A DNA stretch of 64,000 nucleotides, taken from Streptomyces olivochromogenes. Its GTDB lineage: Bacteria > Actinomycetota > Actinomycetes > Streptomycetales > Streptomycetaceae. Below are positions 59,754 to 64,000 of the stretch, one piece after another. The translations under genes were made by a program, and so were the position numbers. The notes below the pieces were generated by a model. The model worked only from the letters and a program-made list of their open reading frames with translations, was not told the DNA's origin and made no database searches. The first letter of the stretch is position 1; every line of letters begins with the position of its first letter. The stretch lies in the NCBI RefSeq assembly GCF_001514115.1, contig NZ_KQ948475.1, forward strand, positions 1 to 64,000. Direction: 5' to 3'.

Positions 59754-61657
59754 CGTGTAGCCAGTATGGGCTTTGTTTGGCCGGTTGGAAGCCCCGGATT
59801 TGGTTCCGCAGCCGGATCGTGGCCTACGGCGGTGCCGACGATCTTGGACCAGACGCCCTCGGAGACGGACAGTGAACGGCTCCCCGCCGTGTACGGGAGG
59901 GGTGCGGGCAGGGCCGCCTTCTTGCCCTTGGCCGGGTGTTCCGCGAAGAGGGCGACGGTGAGGGTGAGGTGTTCGTCGTAGGCCGTCCGCCAGAGCGTGC
60001 GCAGGCCCGCGGCGCCGGTCTGGGTGGCCAGGGGAGCGTCCAGCCGGCCGTACAGGAGCTTGGCGACCGTCCCCGCGTCGGCGCGTGTCATGGCCGTACG
60101 GGTGCGGGGATGGGCCTCGTAGAGGGTGCGGCCCGCGCGGGTGATCTTCGCGACCGTGTACGGCGTGGCGTAGACACCGTGCGCCGCCGCCGTGGCGTAC
60201 GCGGAGGCGAGCCGGAGCGGGGTCGGGGCCGCGGTGCGGGTGAGGCCCGTGAGGGGGGCGAGCAGCTTCATGCCGGAGAACGGCTCGAGCGCGGTGCCCG
60301 CCTCCACCGCTCCGTCCCGAGCGTCGTTGAAGGGCTGGCTGGCGTAGTCCGCCCCGCCGTACAGCACGCGGACCGCGCCGTCGCCGGGCACCAGCGCGAC
60401 CACGGCCGTGTGGACCCGGACGTCCCCGCTCGTCTTCACCTCGGCCCGCTTCTTTCCACCTGCCTTGGCCTCGGCCGCCTTCTCCTCGGCGGTCTTCTCC
60501 CCGGTCTTCTCTCCCGTCTTGTCTCCGGTCTTCTTGTCGGTGCCGTCGGCCGCCAGCTCCGCCGTCGTGTCCTGCGCCGTCAGGTCGAAGGTCGTACGGA
60601 CCGTGTAACCGCCGCGGGCGAGCTGGTCCTCCGTGATGCCGAGCCGGTCGGCGGCCTCCGAGGCGGCCGCGTCGATGAGGTACTGGCGCTGACCGTCCGT
60701 GTCGCCCGGCGGATAGAAACGGAAGGCCGGGAAACGGGCCCCGGCCCGCTGCGCGGACGTGATCGCGCCGCTGTCCGCCATCGCGTCCAGCACCCACTCC
60801 CAGCGGTCCACCAGCTTGGCCGTCACCTTCGGGTCGGAGCCGGCCTTCTCGTAGTACGAGGGAATGTTGATGACGGACGCGAGCGCCGCGCCCTGGCTCA
60901 CCGTGAGGTCCTTGGCGTCGACGCCGAAGTAGTTCCTGGCGGCGGACTGGATGCCGGCCGCGCCCCGGCCGAAGTACACCGTGTTGAGGTAGCCCCGCAG
61001 GATCTCGTCCTTCGAACGGGTGCGGTCCAGCTTGATCGAGATCAAGGCCTCGCGCGCCTTGCGGGACAGCGTCTGCTCCGGGCTGAGCAGGGCGTTCTTC
61101 ACGTACTGCTGGGTGATCGTGGAACCGCCCTGCCGGTCGCCCCCGCTCACCGTCGCCCAGGCCGCCCGGGCGATCGCCTTCGGCGAGATGCCCGTGTCCG
61201 TGCGGAAGGAGCGGTTCTCCGCCGCGATCACCGCCTCCTGGACATAGCGGGGGACCTGCGAGAGCGGGATCTCCTGCCGGTCCACGGGGCCGCGCCGGCC
61301 CAGGTAGTCGCCGTGGTCGTCGACGAAGACCGTGCTCTGCATGGCCGTCTCCGGGTGCGGCTCGGGGATCTTCGTCAGGTGGTACGCCACCACGGCCGCG
61401 CCGACGAGGTTCGCGAGGAGCGCGAGCAGCACGACGAGCGCGCGGCGCAGCCGGCGCCCGCGGGTGCGACGGATACGGATCCGCCGCCTGACGAGCCTGC
61501 GTCGCAGGCCCGCCATGAGCCGGCCGCGCCCACCGGCGCCGTGGCGTCCGCCGCCGGGCCCGCGGCCGGGGCTGCCGCCCCTGCCGTGGTCATCGGCGGT
61601 CTCAGCGACGCCGGTGCCGCCGGTGCCCGCGCCCGTGTCCACGCCCGCGCCGTTCAC
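59750..61657 (-). CDS. GT51 peptidoglycan glycosyltransferase with degenerate transpeptidase domain
   Basis: 635 residues. A membrane anchor (about 60-85) precedes an intact GT51 domain (about 105-290) with the catalytic Glu in EAVIAAENRSF and GGSTITQQYVKNAL, LDRTRSKDEILRGYLNTVYFGRGAAGIQSAA. The class A transpeptidase part (about 370-600) is short and decayed: at the SxxK position the sequence is GTALEPF (about 454), lacking the Ser and Lys, the SxN motif is not found, and KTG is replaced by TQTGAAG (about 543). So it should polymerise glycan strands but not cross-link. The GTG at 61657 overlaps the upstream stop by four bases. Confidence 0.85.
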   Translation of the reverse strand: MNGAGVDTGAGTGGTGVAETADDHGRGGSPGRGPGGGRHGAGGRGRLMAGLRRRLVRRRIRIRRTRGRRLRRALVVLLALLANLVGAAVVAYHLTKIPEPHPETAMQSTVFVDDHGDYLGRRGPVDRQEIPLSQVPRYVQEAVIAAENRSFRTDTGISPKAIARAAWATVSGGDRQGGSTITQQYVKNALLSPEQTLSRKAREALISIKLDRTRSKDEILRGYLNTVYFGRGAAGIQSAARNYFGVDAKDLTVSQGAALASVINIPSYYEKAGSDPKVTAKLVDRWEWVLDAMADSGAITSAQRAGARFPAFRFYPPGDTDGQRQYLIDAAASEAADRLGITEDQLARGGYTVRTTFDLTAQDTTAELAADGTDKKTGDKTGEKTGEKTAEEKAAEAKAGGKKRAEVKTSGDVRVHTAVVALVPGDGAVRVLYGGADYASQPFNDARDGAVEAGTALEPFSGMKLLAPLTGLTRTAAPTPLRLASAYATAAAHGVYATPYTVAKITRAGRTLYEAHPRTRTAMTRADAGTVAKLLYGRLDAPLATQTGAAGLRTLWRTAYDEHLTLTVALFAEHPAKGKKAALPAPLPYTAGSRSLSVSEGVWSKIVGTAVGHDPAAEPNPGLPTGQTKPILATR

Positions 61658-62355
61658 CGGCCGGCCCCCGTGCTCGCTGTCACCCCGCCCGACGAGTCGT
61701 ACACCGTGACTCTCCTGGTCACATCGACGGGCCTGCCGGGGGCGACCGACTTCGGTGCGCTCACCATCGCGTACCAGACTCCCCAGCGCGGTCCGCCCGC
61801 GAGAGTGAGGGCCGTGCCCGCTATCTGGCCCGCGGTGGTCTCGATCTCCACCCGCGCCGCCTCGCGCTTGCCGCGGTAGACACCGGAGAGGAAGTACCCC
61901 CGGTCCCCCGCGCCCTCCTGCTGGACGGTGACGCCGGGCTTGTCGGCGCCGTCCTTCACACTGCTGAACAGCGGCCCGGAGCCGGCGGCCGAGGACCAGT
62001 GCGCGCCGTCCTCGGTGAGCCAGATCTTGATGCCGTGCGCGACCTCGACCCGTTCGCCGGCGGTCACGACCCGCACCGTGGCCATGGGCGTACCGGAGGG
62101 GGACGTCCCCCGCTCGTCGCCCGACTCCGGGGACACGGCCGCGCGCAGGGCGACCACGGCCAGCGGAACCACGAGCAGCGCGCACACGGACCCCGCCACC
62201 GCGGCCGTACGGCGCCGCCCGCGCCGCCGGCCCGTGCGCTCGATGGCCGCCAGCGGCACGGCCGAGGGGGTGACGTCGTAGGCGGCTTCGGCGAACACCT
62301 CGCGCAGCCGCTCGGACTCGGGCGAGGGACGCGGGAACTTGCGGTGACGTTTCAT
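61654..62355 (-). CDS. single-pass membrane protein encoded with a sigma factor, possible anti-sigma factor
   Basis: 233 residues. A cytoplasmic N-terminus (about 1-50) with an acidic-basic pattern, a membrane helix (about 52-70) and an outside beta-rich domain (about 90-230, VRVVTAGERVEVAHGIKIWLTEDGAHW). The gene sits between a sigma factor and a wall enzyme with 4-bp overlaps on both sides, typical of an anti-sigma. No HxxxCxxC zinc motif is present, so the family is not the zinc anti-sigma type, and this function is a guess from position. Confidence 0.65.
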   Translation of the reverse strand: MKRHRKFPRPSPESERLREVFAEAAYDVTPSAVPLAAIERTGRRRGRRRTAAVAGSVCALLVVPLAVVALRAAVSPESGDERGTSPSGTPMATVRVVTAGERVEVAHGIKIWLTEDGAHWSSAAGSGPLFSSVKDGADKPGVTVQQEGAGDRGYFLSGVYRGKREAARVEIETTAGQIAGTALTLAGGPRWGVWYAMVSAPKSVAPGRPVDVTRRVTVYDSSGGVTASTGAGR

Positions 62356-63014
62356 GAGCGGGCTCCGGAGACGGGGTGTCGGCGAGCGGGGTACGGGGCG
62401 ACGGAGGGGACGGCGAGGCGGGCGGCGAGGGAGGGATGGGCGCGCAGGGCCGCCAGACCGCGCCGGGCATGCGCCTTGACCGTGCCGGCCGAGCAGCCGA
62501 GCAGCTGCGCGATCTCGGCCTGGCCCAGTCCCTCCCAGTGGCCCAGCACCACCACGGCCCGCCGCCGCGCGGACAGCGCGGCCAGCGCCCGGCCGAGCGC
62601 GTCCCGCCGGCCGACGGCCGCCACGGAAACCGGCAGGGCCCGGCGCGCCCGCTCGGGCAGGAGCGGCATCAGCAGACGGGCGGCGCGTCTCCTGCGCGTC
62701 CGGCCGAGGTGGGTTCTGACCAGGGAGCGCCGTACGTAGAAGTCGACGTCGTCGCGCGGGATGCGCCGCCAGCGGGCACGGACCCGGGCCAGCGTGGTCC
62801 GCACGAGATCCTCGGCCTCGCGGAGGTCGCCGGTGAGCAGGTGCGCGGTGCGGACCAGACGGGGCCAGGCCGCGGTGGCGTACGGGGCGAACTGGCCGTT
62901 CCCGGCAGACGCGTCGGCGGTTTCGGAGGCGGCACGCGAGGAGGCATGCGCGGTGACAGGGGAAACGCCAGGGGAAGCGGCGTCGGAGAAGGCGGGGGAG
63001 TAGGTGTGAGGCAC
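62352..63014 (-). CDS. ECF sigma factor, SigE family
   Basis: 220 residues. After a non-conserved 40-residue leader, region 2 is seen in ATAAWPRLVRTAHLLTGDLREAEDLVRTTLARVRARW (about 45-90) and region 4 in GRALAALSARRRAVVVLGHWEGLGQAEIAQLLGCSAGTVKAHARRGLAAL (about 135-185), the usual layout of Streptomyces SigE-family sigma factors (TIGR02983-like). The GTG at 63014 is the best start found, with GCAGG nearby. It is the first gene of a four-gene coupled operon that ends in a wall glycosyltransferase and a Tudor-like mini-protein. Confidence 0.85.
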   Translation of the reverse strand: MPHTYSPAFSDAASPGVSPVTAHASSRAASETADASAGNGQFAPYATAAWPRLVRTAHLLTGDLREAEDLVRTTLARVRARWRRIPRDDVDFYVRRSLVRTHLGRTRRRRAARLLMPLLPERARRALPVSVAAVGRRDALGRALAALSARRRAVVVLGHWEGLGQAEIAQLLGCSAGTVKAHARRGLAALRAHPSLAARLAVPSVAPYPARRHPVSGARS

Positions 63015-63055
63015 GGCCTGCGGTCCCTCGGAGTCGGGTACGTGGGGGGTGTGGG

Positions 63056-63098
63056 CGGGCGGGGGAGCCGAGACCTGAACACCCGGCTCTCCCGCCCG
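63056..63098 (-). terminator. terminator of the L,D-transpeptidase gene
   Basis: A 15-bp stem with one mismatch (63056-63070 with 63084-63098) lies just past the stop at 63104 and before the sigma-factor start. Confidence 0.7.
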
Positions 63099-63103
63099 CA
63101 CGC

Positions 63104-64000
63104 TCACTTCAGCGCGCTGCCGGCCCGCCACTGGGCCCAGTCCGCGTTCCAGTCGCCGTAGCCGTTGCCCACGGCCACCGTGTCCTTGGAGCCGACGACG
63201 GTGATGACGTCGCCGGGGATGACCTCGTCGTAGAACTTCTTGGCGGTGCCGTCCGTCGCGAGTCCGACGCACCCGTGGGTGACGTTCTGGTGCCCGGCGT
63301 ACGTATTGGCCTTCGGGTTCTGGTGGAGGTAGGTCCCGGAGGTGGTGAGGTGGACGGCGTAGTAGTAATAGCCCGCGTACGCGTCGCCGTAGCCGACGGT
63401 CTGCGAGTTCATGAAGACCTTGGGCGCCTTGTCGGAGACGACCATCGTGCCGTTCCAGGTGTCCATGCCCGGGGCGCCCGCGGTGATGGGCACACTCCGG
63501 GTCTGCCCGTCCTTGACGACTTTCATCGTGTGCGTGCGCACGTCGACGGTGGCGACGAGCGAACGGCCCACGGTGAAGTGCCGGGTGATGCCCGAGCCCG
63601 CCCGTACCGTGACCTCGGTGCCCGGGCTCCAGTACGCGCGCGGCCGGAAGTCCACCCGCTGCCCCTCCAGCAGATCGCGGTCCTTCACCCAGCTCCAGGA
63701 GCCCTCGACATCGGCGTCGACCTTCAACTGCCGCTCCACCTCGGCCCGTTCACCGGCCGGTATCGCGTGGTCGAAGGTCACGGATATCGGCATGCCGACG
63801 CCCACGGTCTGCCCGTCGGCGATGTTGATGTGCGCGCCGGTCAGCTTCGCGAGGGGTTTGGTCTCGACGGGCCGGGGGGTCGGCTTCTGACCGACCGTCG
63901 CGTTCGGCTTCGCCGCCGTGTCCACCTCGGTGCCCGCGCCCCCCGCCACCGCACCCTTCGAGCAGCCGGCGAGCGCGAGCGCGCACACGGCGGCCGCCGT
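63104..64000 (-). CDS. L,D-transpeptidase lipoprotein with Ig-like domain (5' end outside the window)
   Basis: The visible 299 codons include a lipobox LALAGC, so the protein is a lipoprotein. An Ig-like domain (first about 130 residues) precedes a YkuD catalytic domain with HQNVTHGCVGLATDG containing the active-site Cys and His. It makes 3-3 cross-links in peptidoglycan. The motif is THGCVGL instead of SHGCVRL, as often in Streptomyces. The signal sequence runs past base 64000, so the start is not in the window. It is the next wall gene upstream of the sigma operon. Confidence 0.92.
   Translation of the reverse strand, partial: TAAAVCALALAGCSKGAVAGGAGTEVDTAAKPNATVGQKPTPRPVETKPLAKLTGAHINIADGQTVGVGMPISVTFDHAIPAGERAEVERQLKVDADVEGSWSWVKDRDLLEGQRVDFRPRAYWSPGTEVTVRAGSGITRHFTVGRSLVATVDVRTHTMKVVKDGQTRSVPITAGAPGMDTWNGTMVVSDKAPKVFMNSQTVGYGDAYAGYYYYAVHLTTSGTYLHQNPKANTYAGHQNVTHGCVGLATDGTAKKFYDEVIPGDVITVVGSKDTVAVGNGYGDWNADWAQWRAGSALK

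Overview
The window is high-GC (roughly 70 percent) chromosomal DNA with Streptomyces hallmarks: strong third-position GC bias, GTG and even TTG starts, Tat and Sec exported enzymes, a K15-type DD-transpeptidase, the snapalysin/LysR pair, two SpoIIE-type phosphatases, PHO boxes and dispersed GC-rich intergenic repeats. A perfect 14-bp parS-like site upstream of aspS places the window in the origin-proximal core of a linear Streptomyces chromosome. There is no phage, insertion sequence, integrase, CRISPR array, rRNA or tRNA gene that I can recognise. The window ends inside an L,D-transpeptidase gene.

Layout. 1-9.4 kb: cell-wall K15-type DD-transpeptidase, a GntR/MFS pair, a mycothiol-dependent-isomerase-like protein, a nitrilase-fold hydrolase, a thioredoxin-NHL protein and an M18 aminopeptidase. 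9.4-22.6 kb: a FadE5-like acyl-CoA dehydrogenase, SseB protein, pirin, AI-2E family exporter, a PAS-GAF-PP2C-HATPase phosphatase, aspS with parS, a secreted intradiol dioxygenase and a secreted pectate lyase. 22.7-34.5 kb: a large secreted FG-GAP protein, metG, a VWA protein with a long acidic repeat tail, a PhoX-type phosphatase with a PHO box, and snpR/snpA. 34.5-46.7 kb: FUSC membrane protein, exo/endonuclease-fold protein, alpha/beta hydrolase facing a MocR regulator, small membrane proteins, a membrane PP2C phosphatase, a protein with a possible degenerate caspase fold, and an OmpR/histidine-kinase pair. 46.8-54.9 kb: a secreted beta-propeller protein, then a three-gene coupled cassette (EACC1-like protein, caspase-TM-binding-protein-VWA fusion, solute-binding lipoprotein) and an M20 hydrolase. 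54.9-64 kb: a 53-residue secreted peptide facing an XRE-TPR regulator, a repeat-rich gap, GNAT acetyltransferase, alkylsulfatase-type MBL protein, and a fully 4-bp-overlapping operon of a SigE-family sigma factor, a membrane protein, a GT51 glycosyltransferase with a decayed transpeptidase domain and a Tudor-like mini-protein.

The two systems that most deserve attention are (1) the cassette at 49097-53668, where a cytoplasmic caspase-like protease is tethered through one membrane helix to an extracytoplasmic substrate-binding and VWA module, next to an EACC1 component and an orphan binding lipoprotein, with no permease; and (2) the divergent pair at 54954-56611, a short signal-peptide-bearing peptide and an HTH-TPR receptor-like regulator with repeated operator half-sites between them, which has the genetic layout of an RRNPP peptide quorum-sensing pair. 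Both functional readings are inference from sequence only.
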